From Anaerolineae bacterium (GTDB lineage Bacteria; Chloroflexota; Anaerolineae; Aggregatilineales; Phototrophicaceae), in assembly GCA_022843385.1 (NCBI GenBank), contig JALHNT010000005.1, forward strand, positions 1-64,000: DNA of 64,000 nucleotides. Reading direction: 5' to 3'. Positions 17,835 to 26,387 of this stretch are shown here, one piece after another. The stretch's first letter is position 1; each line of letters opens with the position of its first letter. The notes under the pieces were generated by a model, which made no database searches, was not told where the DNA came from, and was given only the letters and a program-made list of their open reading frames with translations. The position numbers were made by a program, and so were the translations under genes.

Positions 17835-18893
17835 TTATATCCCATACAATGCTTCCAGGGCATACACCACCTCGTCGCGCCAGGAGGTGTAATTGTGACC
17901 GCCATTGTACTCGCGGTAGATCGGGTCGTAGCCTTTGGCGGTTAACACCCCGCGCATCTTGCGGTTGGACTCCAGCAGCCATTCGTAGCGCCCAACATCC
18001 ATCCACACCCGGATCGGACGCCGGGTGAGCTGCCGCGCCAGATCGTAGATGATGGTCTCCCGCCCCATCAGCTCGAAGCTGAACGCCCCGGATTGGCTGA
18101 TGATCTTGCCGAACACCTCCGGCAAGCGCAGCCCGGCATAGAGCGCCATCAACCCACCCATCGACGCCCCCAGGATGCCATAGCTGCCCGGATGCTGGCG
18201 CACATCCAGCAGGTTGCAATGCGTCTGCGCCAGCGGTAAAACATCGCGCAGCAGAAAGGCCAGGGTGCTGTCGCTGCACATATACTCGACAAAGCGTGCC
18301 TGCCCGCCATGCTGGGTCATGACCAGCGCAATCGGGCGGATGCGTCCGGCGGCGATCAGGTTATCGACAATCGTCACCAGTTTGGCGCGGGTGACATAAT
18401 CCTTGCCGTCCAGCACGAACAACAGCGGCGCGGGGTCATGCGTCGGCGGTTGATAGGTATAGACCAGGCGTTGCGCCCCGACGATGGCGAAGCCGCCACT
18501 GATCTTATGCTGCGTCAGGGTGCCGCGCAGCGCGCCGGGTTGGTAGCGTACCAGTGGCGTGTGCGACGCCTGCGGCATGGTGAAGTAGTGGTTCATCTTG
18601 CCCATGCCGTTGGTGATGAGATGGGGGTTGAACGGATCGCGCCAGCGCCCATCCTCGGTGACATAGGCGTACTCGATATAGGCATCCGGCGGCAGGGTGA
18701 TGGTGTGCGTCCATACCCCGGCCTTCTGCCGCTGCATCTGCACCGGATCGCCCCACTCCCAGTTGGTGAAATCCGCGATCAGTCGGGGGGCTTCCTCGCC
18801 CTGCCAGACGAAGGTGACCTGATCGCCGTCGATCAGCGGCGTCCCTTCCTGCCGCGCCCGTTCCAGCAGCCGGGCAGCCGATACTCGCGCCAT
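17835..18893 (-). CDS. Esterase (enterochelin-esterase-like) with N-terminal CBM48/E-set domain
   Basis: A 352-residue cytoplasmic-looking protein. Residues about 25-110 form an early-set/CBM48-like domain (VTFVWQGEEAPRLIADFTNW... YIEYAYVTEDGRWRDPFNP). The rest is a putative esterase of the Fes/esterase-D group: LLFVLDGKDYV, nucleophile GASMGGLMAL, an acid in VWMDVGRYEWL, and the base His in EYNGGHNYTSWRD. Enterochelin esterases share this two-domain plan, but no siderophore genes are near, so the substrate is open. AGGGGATCG precedes the ATG. Confidence 0.85.
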   Translation of the reverse strand: MARVSAARLLERARQEGTPLIDGDQVTFVWQGEEAPRLIADFTNWEWGDPVQMQRQKAGVWTHTITLPPDAYIEYAYVTEDGRWRDPFNPHLITNGMGKMNHYFTMPQASHTPLVRYQPGALRGTLTQHKISGGFAIVGAQRLVYTYQPPTHDPAPLLFVLDGKDYVTRAKLVTIVDNLIAAGRIRPIALVMTQHGGQARFVEYMCSDSTLAFLLRDVLPLAQTHCNLLDVRQHPGSYGILGASMGGLMALYAGLRLPEVFGKIISQSGAFSFELMGRETIIYDLARQLTRRPIRVWMDVGRYEWLLESNRKMRGVLTAKGYDPIYREYNGGHNYTSWRDEVVYALEALYGI

Positions 18894-18946
18894 ACGATCC
18901 CCTGCACATTCAGTAGGACACAGAAGGCTGTGTCCGAAAACTATCG

Positions 18947-20170
18947 TTAGCGTTCACAGCGCAGCAGCGAGCTGCCCTGGGCCGGACGACTTTCCAGCGT
19001 CACCGGCACTTCGAAGGTCTGGTCGCCGCGCACCACCAGCAGGGTGACGGTATCGCCCGGCTTGGTGTTGACCACCAGATACGACGTCAGTTCATCCATA
19101 TTGGCGATGTAGACATTGTTGATCGCCACGATGATGTCGCCGCCGGCGCAGACCTGGGTCTCACGAATCTCGCGCATCTGGCTGCCGCCCTGTAGACCGG
19201 CTTTGGCAGCGGGGGAATTCTCGCTAATGCCATCGATCAGCACCCCTCTGGTCACCGGCAGGCGCAGCGGTTCGGATAGCGCGGCCACCCCGCCACCATC
19301 TTCCACAGCGACGCTGCTGATGCCCAGCCAGGCATAATTGACCTGACCGTTGGCGATCAGTTCCGGGACGACGCGCAGCACGGTGTTGACCGGCACGGCG
19401 AAGCCGACGCCTTCGAACACGCCGCTTTCGGTGCGGATGGCGGTGTTGACGCCGATCACCTCGCCATGTGAATTCAACAATGGCCCGCCGGAATTGCCGG
19501 GATTGATGTCAGTATCAACCTGGATGATCGAGGGGTTTTGAAAGCCGCGCGCAACATTCTCGGCATCAATCATCTCGGCAGAGGGCAACTGACGTCCCAG
19601 CCCGCTGACGATGCCGACGGTCATCGAACTGGCGAGGCCAAACGGATTGCCGATGGCGATGGCGCGTTGACCCACACGAATATCCTCATAGGCGGCGAAG
19701 GTAACCGGTTGCAGGCGTTCGCCCTCCACATCGACTTTCAGCACCGCCAGATCGCTAAAGAGATCAACGCCGATCACCCGCGCCGAGGTGACATAGCCAT
19801 CGCTGAAGGTGACACGGACATCGCTGGCGGCGTTGGCGACATGGGCGTTGGTGATGATATGGCCTTCGCGGTCATAGACGAAGCCCGATCCACGCGCCAG
19901 ATCAAGCGTCCCTTGAATCTCCACGGCAACCTCAATGTTGACCACTGAAGGAGCCAGGCGTTCGTATACATTAATCAGCAGCGCGTATTCGGCATCAGCC
20001 GCATCAATGATGGTCTGTGGCACGGGCGTGATGGCCTGAGACTCATGAAACGACGCGCTCATCGGCAGCTCGGCAGCCGGTGTGCTGATGGTGGCCTGGG
20101 GCGGTGGGGCAGGCAGCGAAGAACAGGCGGCGATCAGCAGCAGAACAAGCAATCCAACAACAGGTTTCAT
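18947..20170 (-). CDS. HtrA/DegP-like serine protease lipoprotein (S1C) with PDZ domain
   Basis: A 407-residue trypsin-like protease. The lipobox LIAAC (Cys16) marks it as a lipoprotein held on the outer side of the membrane. The triad is His110 (ITNAHVAN), Asp140 (FSDLAVLKVD) and Ser227 (NPGNSGGPLL). One PDZ domain follows from about residue 290 (GVLIDGISENSPAAKAGLQGG... GGDIIVAINNV). HtrA proteins degrade or refold damaged extracytoplasmic proteins. The PDZ domain carries a short insert (SQMREIRETQVCAG). No sigma factor or kinase is adjacent. Confidence 0.92.
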   Translation of the reverse strand: MKPVVGLLVLLLIAACSSLPAPPPQATISTPAAELPMSASFHESQAITPVPQTIIDAADAEYALLINVYERLAPSVVNIEVAVEIQGTLDLARGSGFVYDREGHIITNAHVANAASDVRVTFSDGYVTSARVIGVDLFSDLAVLKVDVEGERLQPVTFAAYEDIRVGQRAIAIGNPFGLASSMTVGIVSGLGRQLPSAEMIDAENVARGFQNPSIIQVDTDINPGNSGGPLLNSHGEVIGVNTAIRTESGVFEGVGFAVPVNTVLRVVPELIANGQVNYAWLGISSVAVEDGGGVAALSEPLRLPVTRGVLIDGISENSPAAKAGLQGGSQMREIRETQVCAGGDIIVAINNVYIANMDELTSYLVVNTKPGDTVTLLVVRGDQTFEVPVTLESRPAQGSSLLRCER

Positions 20171-20489
20171 GGCTGAACTCGCTCACTTCCTTTCTGACAA
20201 CTCTACCACATGTGGGGCGGCTTCTACACTCATTGGATCGTTAAGGGTAATGGATTACAGGATGTTGCTGACGTTCAATTACTGCCTATAGTGGTAGATC
20301 AAGGGACATCAGTCATTGTGGAGAAATCTCCTGCCCCACCTCTGACTTATCATAGCTTAACATGCGGCTTATCAAATATTCCATCATTCTGACCGGTCAT
20401 CCCCTGATTATTGGGGATTCGTCCGGCGCAACCTCAACAGCTCAGTCACCGTAATAAAGGACATAGCGATGAGTGTTGAGGAGTATGCC

Positions 20490-20816
20490 ATGCCTATTGT
20501 GTTGTTCTTTATTCTGGTTTTCCTGGCCTTGATCGTGATTTCGTCAGTATTCAAGATCGCACTGGCGTTGCTGCTGCCAGCTTTGTTGTGGATGCTGGCG
20601 GGTATGTTCGCAGGACGCATGATACGCGGACGCGGCTTCGGTCCGATAGGTGACATACTGTTGGGGTTAATCGGTGGAGTTATCGGCTCGATCATCCTCA
20701 GCATGGTCGGCATCCATCTGGGCGAGGTGCTTGGTAGTCTTATCGTGGGCACGTTTGGTGCGGTCATCGTAGTCTATGTGGCACGGGCTTTGGGCACCAC
20801 CAATTATGCCCGATAA
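20490..20816 (+). CDS. GlsB/YeaQ/YmgE-family stress membrane protein
   Basis: A 108-residue protein with four hydrophobic helices and the family's glycine-rich pattern (FAGRMIRGRGFGPIGDILLGLIGGVIGS), as in transglycosylase-associated/GlsB proteins. Such proteins are induced by general stress; their biochemical role is unknown. I chose the ATG at 20490 because GAGGAG lies eight bases upstream; an in-frame ATG at 20469 is possible and adds seven residues. It stands alone between two minus-strand genes. Confidence 0.85.
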   Translation: MPIVLFFILVFLALIVISSVFKIALALLLPALLWMLAGMFAGRMIRGRGFGPIGDILLGLIGGVIGSIILSMVGIHLGEVLGSLIVGTFGAVIVVYVARALGTTNYAR

Positions 20817-20934
20817 GATACGAGACGAGGCAAGGATCAATAAACAATCTAATCCGATGCCTCGCTTCATCCATAGTCATCAGGCGCGATCCACAAAAGC
20901 TGGCATGCTACGATGAGGAAATACTTGCTGCAAT

Positions 20935-20960
20935 CGAGGGCGACTGGGTGGTCGCCCTCG
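20935..20960 (-). terminator. Strong hairpin after trxB
   Basis: CGAGGGCGAC (20935-20944) pairs perfectly with GTCGCCCTCG (20951-20960) around a six-base loop, 14 bases past the trxB stop. On the minus strand it is followed by ATTGCAG, so the U-run is poor. It also stands between convergent genes. Confidence 0.6.
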
Positions 20961-20973
20961 GTCATAGCCGGAT

Positions 20974-21939
20974 TTAGCTGGGGACGGCCTCGGCATCCAG
21001 CGGTTGAAGCTGGTCTTCGCGCTCGTCCAGCCACTTGATGGCGCTCAATGCCGCCTTGCAACCGTCACCCGATGCGGTGATGGCCTGGCGGAACACGCTG
21101 TCGTGGATTTCGCCAGCAGCGAACACCCCTTCGACGCTCGACTGCATCAGGTGGTCGATCTTCATGTAGCCAGTGTCATCCAGATCCAACTGCCCTTTAA
21201 AGAGCTGGCTGTTGGGATCGTATCCGATGAAGATGAAGACGCCGCCGGTCGGTTTCTCGGTCACTTCGCCGGTCTTGAGATTGCGCAGCATCATCGACTT
21301 GACCACGCCGTTCTCGCCCTTCACCTCATCCACGACGGTGTTGTAGATGAAATTGATCTTGGGGTTGGCTTTGGCGCGGGTTTGCAGGGCGATGCTGGCG
21401 CGCAGTTCTTCGCGGCGATGAATGATGTTGACGACCGTGCCGAACTTGGTCAGGAAGATGGCTTCCTGCAAGGCCGAGTCACCCCCGCCGACCACGCTGA
21501 TCTCTTTGCCACGGAAGAAGAAGCCATCGCAGGTGGCGCAATAGCTGACGCCGCGCCCAACATAGTCGCGCTCTCCGGGGATATGCAGTTCGCGCGGATT
21601 GGCACCGATGGTGACGATCACGCTGTCAGCCAGGTATTCGTCGCTGCCGGTCTTGACGCGGAAGGGCGTACCGCTGCTGAAATCAACCTCGGTCACATAT
21701 TCATAGTCAAACTTCGCGCCAAACTTCTCGGCCTGCTGCTTCATGCGTTCGCTCAGTTCCGGGCCGGTGGTGCCATCCGGGAAAGCCGGGAAGTTCTCAA
21801 CCTCGTGGGTAGTCGAAATCTGCCCGCCGAGATGCTTGCCGGTGATGACGGTGGTACTCAGTTGGGCGCGGGCGGTATAAATGGCGGCGGTCAATCCCGC
21901 CGGGCCAGCGCCGATAATCACAACACGTTCGCGTTTCAT
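20974..21939 (-). CDS. trxB: Thioredoxin reductase (NADPH)
   Basis: A 321-residue low-molecular-weight thioredoxin reductase. The FAD site is VVIIGAGPAGLTAAIY near the start; the redox-active disulfide is CATC (Cys134, Cys137) followed by DG; the NADPH site is ISVVGGGDSALQEA; and the C-terminal FAD motif is GVFAAGEIHD. It reduces thioredoxin in the cytoplasm. The ATG at 21939 follows GAGGA; a 16-residue longer start at 21987 exists. Only 53 bases separate it from the anti-sigma gene, so it is likely the last gene of the FHA - sigma - anti-sigma - trxB operon and a likely target of that switch. No thioredoxin gene is in the window. Confidence 0.93.
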   Translation of the reverse strand: MKRERVVIIGAGPAGLTAAIYTARAQLSTTVITGKHLGGQISTTHEVENFPAFPDGTTGPELSERMKQQAEKFGAKFDYEYVTEVDFSSGTPFRVKTGSDEYLADSVIVTIGANPRELHIPGERDYVGRGVSYCATCDGFFFRGKEISVVGGGDSALQEAIFLTKFGTVVNIIHRREELRASIALQTRAKANPKINFIYNTVVDEVKGENGVVKSMMLRNLKTGEVTEKPTGGVFIFIGYDPNSQLFKGQLDLDDTGYMKIDHLMQSSVEGVFAAGEIHDSVFRQAITASGDGCKAALSAIKWLDEREDQLQPLDAEAVPS

Positions 21940-21992
21940 GGGTTCAAAGTCCTCGATCAGTCCATCATGATGAACAGGGGTAAACAACGGGT

Positions 21993-22310
21993 TCAGGGCT
22001 GCTGAGTCAGTTCGCCGCTTTCCTCAGCGCGCAGGATCGCCAGCATGGCGTTGAAGATTTCAGCACAATCCTTACAGCCGCCGATATGCTCGGCAAATTC
22101 CGGCCACAGATCGCGCAGGTCTGCGCCAGCCACGACGCGCTCGGCCAGGCAGTCAAACTGCTGTTCGCAAATCTCACAATCCACGCCCCCCGGCATATCG
22201 TCGGAGCCGCAAATGTGGTGGATCAACTTTCGGTACAGGGGGTCGTGTTTATTCATACGCTCGCTGCCTTCTACCTGCCTCATCACATCGGACGAGGAAA
22301 CGCGCGCCAT
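21993..22310 (-). CDS. Zinc-binding anti-sigma factor, RsrA-like
   Basis: A 105-residue soluble protein with the ZAS anti-sigma signature HX3CX2C (His75, Cys79, Cys82). Unlike many anti-sigma factors it has no membrane segment. It also carries Cys34 (HHICGSDD) and a CX2CX5C group (Cys45, Cys48, Cys54). RsrA of Streptomyces is a soluble ZAS protein that releases SigR when its cysteines are oxidised; by analogy this one may sense disulfide stress. The gene starts three bases after the sigma gene stop, so the pair is coupled, and trxB follows. A shorter start at 22256 (MNKHDP) keeps all the cysteines. Confidence 0.75.
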   Translation of the reverse strand: MARVSSSDVMRQVEGSERMNKHDPLYRKLIHHICGSDDMPGGVDCEICEQQFDCLAERVVAGADLRDLWPEFAEHIGGCKDCAEIFNAMLAILRAEESGELTQQP

Positions 22311-22312
22311 TC

Positions 22313-22963
22313 TTACTCTTGAAAGAGATTGATCATGTAGCTGGTGGAAAGCCCCTGCTGCTCCAGATAAGTGCGCAGCTTGCGCCGGGCGTCATGCACC
22401 AGTTTGTAGAGCGCATTGCGGTTCGTCCCCATGCGCTCGGCCACGATGTCCATCGGAATATCCTGCACGGCGACGGCGATGAGCGCCTGGCGCTGGCGTT
22501 CGGTCAGGGCTTCGCGCAGGGCATGGTCAACCTTAAGCAGGACATCTTCCCGTTCGGTCTGACTTTCGGGAACAACCGGCGTCGAGCCACCGACACCCTT
22601 AACATCCGGCATCAGTTCACCGTCGGCAGTGATGTCTTCCAGGCTGAAGTCCTTATAGCGGGCGCGGCGCAGGTCGCTGATGGCGACGCGGACGGCGATC
22701 TTGGTGGCCCAGGTGGTAAAACGGCTGTCACCGCGAAAACTTTCCAGATTTTCCAGCACGCGCAGGGTCGCATCCTGGGCCAGGTCTTCGGCCATCTGGT
22801 TGACTTCCTGCGAGGATAAGCTGGCGAGGTCGCTGCGTTCGCGGCTGAGGTAATAATAGATACCGCGCTGGAGCCGCTGGCGCAGATCGGTGAGGGCATC
22901 GGCCTGCACATCCGATGAGCCGCGCAAATCGGCCAGCCATTGTTCGTTGCTACGATCCACCAT
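22313..22963 (-). CDS. ECF-family RNA polymerase sigma factor
   Basis: A 216-residue sigma-70-like factor with only regions 2 and 4. Region 2: LAQDATLRVLENLESFRGDSRFTTWATKIAVRVAISDLRR-type sequence at about residues 60-102. Region 4: LTERQRQALIAVAVQDIPMD followed by the HTH AERMGTNRNALYKLVHDARRKLR at about 155-200. The linker of about 45 residues (LEDITADGELMPDV...) is longer than the ECF norm. Its stop is three bases before the anti-sigma start, and its ATG overlaps the FHA stop (TGATG). It directs polymerase to a small regulon, probably including its own operon. Confidence 0.88.
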   Translation of the reverse strand: MVDRSNEQWLADLRGSSDVQADALTDLRQRLQRGIYYYLSRERSDLASLSSQEVNQMAEDLAQDATLRVLENLESFRGDSRFTTWATKIAVRVAISDLRRARYKDFSLEDITADGELMPDVKGVGGSTPVVPESQTEREDVLLKVDHALREALTERQRQALIAVAVQDIPMDIVAERMGTNRNALYKLVHDARRKLRTYLEQQGLSTSYMINLFQE

Positions 22964-23442
22964 CAGCGCGGCTTGAGGAATTCGATGCGCAGCACCAGAT
23001 AACCCAATCGGACATCATCGCCATCGCGCAGGATGCGCGGCTGATTGGGGACAAGGCGCTGGCCGTTGAGATAGGTGCCATTGGCACTGCCGGCATCCAC
23101 CAGATGGAGTCCGCCGTCATCGCGCACGATACTGGCATGACGACGAGAAACACCCTTTTCGGTCCCGCCATAGGGTTCCAGATCAATGTGGGGCATATCA
23201 CCGGTCGCTGGGTCACGGCGGCCAATCACCAGTTCCTCGACAGTGGTCGCGTCAAAGAACATCGGCTGTTCTACGCCGCGCACATACACCACCAGTGTGC
23301 TGCGTTCGCTGAAGCGCGCTGTACCCCAACGCGGCTCATTATCCTCAAAGTCGGTATTGCCCAGACCGCGTGTGGCATTACGCCGCACCAACAGGTCGGG
23401 GTCAATTCCGCCCATATCGGGTTTGTTGGGTTTGTCGTTCAC
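22963..23442 (-). CDS. FHA-domain protein
   Basis: A 159-residue protein with a forkhead-associated domain at about residues 60-155: VIGRRD, GVSRRHASI, DAGSANGTYLNG, LRDGDDVRLG. FHA domains bind phosphothreonine, which would link this sigma operon to a Ser/Thr kinase that is not in the window. I chose the GTG at 23442 because a promoter-like -10 box (23486-23491) lies downstream of the only earlier ATG (23520), and the extra N-terminal stretch looks untranslated. First gene of the operon with sigma, anti-sigma and trxB. Confidence 0.8.
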   Translation of the reverse strand: MNDKPNKPDMGGIDPDLLVRRNATRGLGNTDFEDNEPRWGTARFSERSTLVVYVRGVEQPMFFDATTVEELVIGRRDPATGDMPHIDLEPYGGTEKGVSRRHASIVRDDGGLHLVDAGSANGTYLNGQRLVPNQPRILRDGDDVRLGYLVLRIEFLKPR

Positions 23443-23485
23443 GTCTTCATGCCCTGATAAACCGGTACCACACCATTTAATTGCT

Positions 23486-23513
23486 ATTCTACCATTATTT
23501 CGCCATCTGCCAG
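23486..23513 (-). promoter_or_regulatory. Possible promoter of the FHA-sigma-anti-sigma-trxB operon
   Basis: On the minus strand CTGGCA (23513-23508) and TAGAAT (23491-23486) are separated by 16 bases. The -10 box is good and the -35 box matches four of six sigma-70 positions. It lies about 45 bases before the GTG of the FHA gene. I did not see an ECF-type GGAAC...GTC promoter here. Confidence 0.4.
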
Positions 23514-23523
23514 ACAACAAGGC

Positions 23524-24288
23524 TTAAGACTCTAATCCGTGCGCCAGCCAATCAGCCACATGCTGCACCCGCTTGTCGGCAGCGCTCCGGCTGAGGCCGC
23601 CGTTGATCTGAGTCAGACAACTGGCATCTCCGGTCAGTACGACATCGGCTTCGGCGGCGCGGATGTTCTCGACCTTATCCTTGAGCATGGCATTACTGAT
23701 CTCTGGCATCTTAACAGAAAACAAACCTCCGAATCCGCAGCACTGATCGCAGCCTTTCAATTCCGTCAGCGTGACGCCTTCAACACTGTCCACCAGCGTC
23801 CGCGCCTGATCGTGCAGATGCATCAGCCGCAAGCCATGACAGGCATCGTGGAAGGCCACCCGCGCCGGCGGCAGTTTGGCACCGATGTCGGTGATGCCCA
23901 GGCCATCCACCAGATACTCGGTGAATTCCCAGGTGATGTTGGCGGCCCAGGTGGCGCGCTCCAACCATTCCGGTTCGTCCTTGAACAGTTCGGGATAATA
24001 ATGGCGCACCATCGAGGCGCAGCTCCCGGAAGGGGCGACGATCACCTCGGCATCGGCGAAGGCGGTGAGGAACTGTCTCCCCACATCGCGGGCATCGCCC
24101 CAGAAGCCGGAGTTGAAGGCCGGTTGCCCACAGCAGGTCTGTGACAATGGAAAGCGCACTTCAATCCCCAGGTGTTCGAGGATTTTGACCACCGATACGC
24201 CGGTCTGGGGATAGATCATATCGACGATGCAGGTGACGAATAACGACACCGGTTTATAGCGGGGCGAGGGACGGAAATCATCGGTCAT
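23524..24288 (-). CDS. lutA: LutA/GlcF-type (Fe-S) oxidoreductase subunit with two CCG domains
   Basis: A 254-residue protein of the LutA (YkgE) type. Two cysteine-rich CCG domains are visible: TCCGQPAFNSG with SGSCASM in the first half, and HDACHGLRL with GCDQCCGFGGLFSVK in the second. Such subunits are part of the LutABC L-lactate oxidation complex and hold an iron-sulfur cluster. LutB and LutC are not adjacent, so this is an orphan copy here; its partner may be elsewhere. It is upstream of the FHA operon on the same strand with an 81-base gap to the FHA start. Confidence 0.85.
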   Translation of the reverse strand: MTDDFRPSPRYKPVSLFVTCIVDMIYPQTGVSVVKILEHLGIEVRFPLSQTCCGQPAFNSGFWGDARDVGRQFLTAFADAEVIVAPSGSCASMVRHYYPELFKDEPEWLERATWAANITWEFTEYLVDGLGITDIGAKLPPARVAFHDACHGLRLMHLHDQARTLVDSVEGVTLTELKGCDQCCGFGGLFSVKMPEISNAMLKDKVENIRAAEADVVLTGDASCLTQINGGLSRSAADKRVQHVADWLAHGLES

Positions 24289-24373
24289 ACGGCTATCCTT
24301 CGATGTGATGGTTGTGTATCGCAGCGGTTGTCGTTACAGTCATAGCCGCGAAGGGTCATCAGGGAGCAGCATC

Positions 24374-24841
24374 ATGACTTTCACCATCCGTGACGCATCT
24401 GCGAATGATCTTGAGCTCATTTTAGCGCATCGCCGTCGCATGTACGAGGATATGGCTACGTCCAACGCCGAAGCGCTGGATCGGATGCAAGCGGCTTTCC
24501 GCCCCTGGCTGGAAGAACGCCTGCGACAGGAGCGCTACCGCCACTGGTTCGCCATCGATGATGTGTCGGGGCGGGTGGCCGCTGGCACTGGCCTGTGGCT
24601 GATGGATTGGCCGCCCGGTCAGTATGAACAGAATCCCTACCGCGGGTACGTGCTGAACGTCTATACCGAGCCGGACTTCCGGCGGCAGGGGTTGGGCAAG
24701 CAATTGATCCTGCACTGCCTGCGCTGGTGCTGGGACAACAACATCCGCACCATCACGCTGCACGCCAGTCATGAAGGGCGACAGTTATATGAAGCGGTCG
24801 GTTTTGTCCCAACCAACGAGATGCGAATCAGCCAGAAGTAG
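24374..24841 (+). CDS. GNAT-family acetyltransferase, paralogue of 6142-6654
   Basis: A 155-residue GNAT protein. The acetyl-CoA loop is FRRQGLGKQLI, preceded by RGYVLNVYTEP and followed by LHASHEGRQLYEAVGF. It aligns end to end with the gene at 6142, sharing HRRRMYEDM / QRRQMYLDM, GLWLMDWPP / GLWLVEWPP and TNE(M/L)RI at the end. The ATG at 24374 has AGGGAGCAG upstream, so the longer frame from 24305 is rejected. Divergent from lutA. Substrate unknown. Confidence 0.87.
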   Translation: MTFTIRDASANDLELILAHRRRMYEDMATSNAEALDRMQAAFRPWLEERLRQERYRHWFAIDDVSGRVAAGTGLWLMDWPPGQYEQNPYRGYVLNVYTEPDFRRQGLGKQLILHCLRWCWDNNIRTITLHASHEGRQLYEAVGFVPTNEMRISQK

Positions 24842-24941
24842 GACTTCATTCCCCCAATCTCTGGGGACACCTGCCATCGCATTTGCCCTATAGTGAAGCA
24901 TGTCTGTCATATTAAGTCCGGTTAGATGAGGAGTGCAAGAC

Positions 24942-25778
24942 ATGACGGTGAGATTGGGGCAATTGCTGCTGGGGCTGGTCTTAGTGGTCGGGCTGGCGAC
25001 GCCGGCGCGGGCGCAGAGCGTGAACTATCCAACTCAGGAAGATACCCATGTCAACGACTTCGCTGACCTGCTTTCAGCAGATGAGGAAACAGAATTGCGC
25101 CAGACTCTGATTGATCTTCAGTCTGACCAGGGTATCGAGCTGGTGATAGTCACCATCGACTCGTTTCGGGACTATCGCGCTTCGTCCATCGAATCGTTCG
25201 CGATGGGGTTGTTCAACCGCTGGGCTATTGATGATGTCCAGACCAACGACGGCGTCCTGTTCCTGACGGCGGTCAATGACCGGCAGATGCGCATCGAACT
25301 GGGTGCGAATTACAGCGATGCCATGAACGCCTGGATGGATGTGGTGCTGGATGAGACGGTCAGCCCGGCCTATCGCAATAACCGCTATGAACAGGGCATT
25401 CTGGATGGCACAGCCGAGATCATCCGCCGGGTCACCAATCCCCAGCTTAATGCTATCGCCCCCACTGCCCGGCCATCCACTACCTTCCCAACCACATCCA
25501 GCCAGTCAGCGGCTGATGAGGGGAGTGGCGACGCCGGTTTCATCATCGTGATCGTGCTGTTATTCGGCGGGGTCGTCCTGCTCAACTGGGTGCTGCATCA
25601 GGCTGGTTTCAGCAGCGGTTCCAGTGATGACAACGACGATAGCGAATGGTCTGGCTCACGGAGTTCCTCCTGGTCATCCTCCAACCGCTCATCCGGTTCC
25701 AGCAACTCATCTTCCTCCAGCAGCCGGCGCAGCGGAGGCGGCAGCTCACGCGGGGGTGGAGCGAGCGGTAAGTGGTGA
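24942..25778 (+). CDS. TPM-domain secreted/membrane protein with Ser/Gly-rich tail
   Basis: A 278-residue protein: signal peptide (cut near ARAQS), TPM domain at about residues 38-160 (VNDFADLLSADEETELRQTL... NDGVLFLTAVNDRQMRIELG), one membrane helix at about 198-218 (FIIVIVLLFGGVVLLNWVL), then a low-complexity Ser/Arg/Gly tail ending in GGGSSRGGGASGKW. This is the YgcG/TPM_phosphatase layout. Members are called acid phosphatases in plants and repair factors for photosystem II; the bacterial role is not firmly known. GAGGAG lies eight bases before the ATG. Confidence 0.85.
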   Translation: MTVRLGQLLLGLVLVVGLATPARAQSVNYPTQEDTHVNDFADLLSADEETELRQTLIDLQSDQGIELVIVTIDSFRDYRASSIESFAMGLFNRWAIDDVQTNDGVLFLTAVNDRQMRIELGANYSDAMNAWMDVVLDETVSPAYRNNRYEQGILDGTAEIIRRVTNPQLNAIAPTARPSTTFPTTSSQSAADEGSGDAGFIIVIVLLFGGVVLLNWVLHQAGFSSGSSDDNDDSEWSGSRSSSWSSSNRSSGSSNSSSSSSRRSGGGSSRGGGASGKW

Positions 25779-25844
25779 GTGGGTTAAGATCGTGTGTGAT
25801 TATCGCGACAGGCAGTTGCGCCGGGATGCCACGTCAAGTATAAC

Positions 25845-26378
25845 TTGGGTGATTCCGATGAATGGGAGCGCACCGTGCTGCAAACTGTGACCGGGATGAT
25901 TGACCAGCGTCCAACCGACCTAGTGCTAGGGATTGTCCGCACTGAGATTGGCTACCCGCTGCGTTGTTTGCAGCAAGCTGAGTGTATTCTGGGCGCATGG
26001 CGTGTCATCTTCCGCATCATCGGCGAAAGCCATGTGGCGCGGGTCGAACATGATGGGAGACTGGTTTTTCAGGAAATCCTTGCCTGCATCCCGCTGACAG
26101 CCGATGAGTGTCATCATTGGCAGCCGTTTGACCAGGTGCAGACAGCCGATTACGCTGATGAACGTTATCAGGTGCGGGTGGGGTTCAGCTCCCAGATAGA
26201 TGAAGCCCGTCCTTATCACATGGAAGTGCGCTTCCCAGGCGTGGACGGGCGGAAGCCAGTGACGCGCATCGGCTGGCAGGCACAGACAGCGCACCTGACA
26301 TGGTGGACTTTGCACACCTATCCTCAGCCGGAAGGATGGGTGTATATACAGACCGGCTCTACTCTCGATTGTTCCTAA
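25845..26378 (+). CDS. Hypothetical protein
   Basis: About 177 residues, soluble, mixed alpha/beta. I do not recognise the family. Visible features: a repeated strand-like pattern around WRVIFRIIGESHVARV and LVFQEILACIPL, and an aromatic C-terminus (HLTWWTLHTYPQPEGWVYIQ). The start is uncertain: the frame is open from 25800 with no ATG near its beginning; a TTG at 25845 or a GTG at 25875 are candidates and no ribosome site stands out. Ten bases separate its stop from the next start, so the two genes are probably cotranscribed. Confidence 0.6.
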   Translation: MGDSDEWERTVLQTVTGMIDQRPTDLVLGIVRTEIGYPLRCLQQAECILGAWRVIFRIIGESHVARVEHDGRLVFQEILACIPLTADECHHWQPFDQVQTADYADERYQVRVGFSSQIDEARPYHMEVRFPGVDGRKPVTRIGWQAQTAHLTWWTLHTYPQPEGWVYIQTGSTLDCS

Positions 26379-26387
26379 GGGGGGCAT

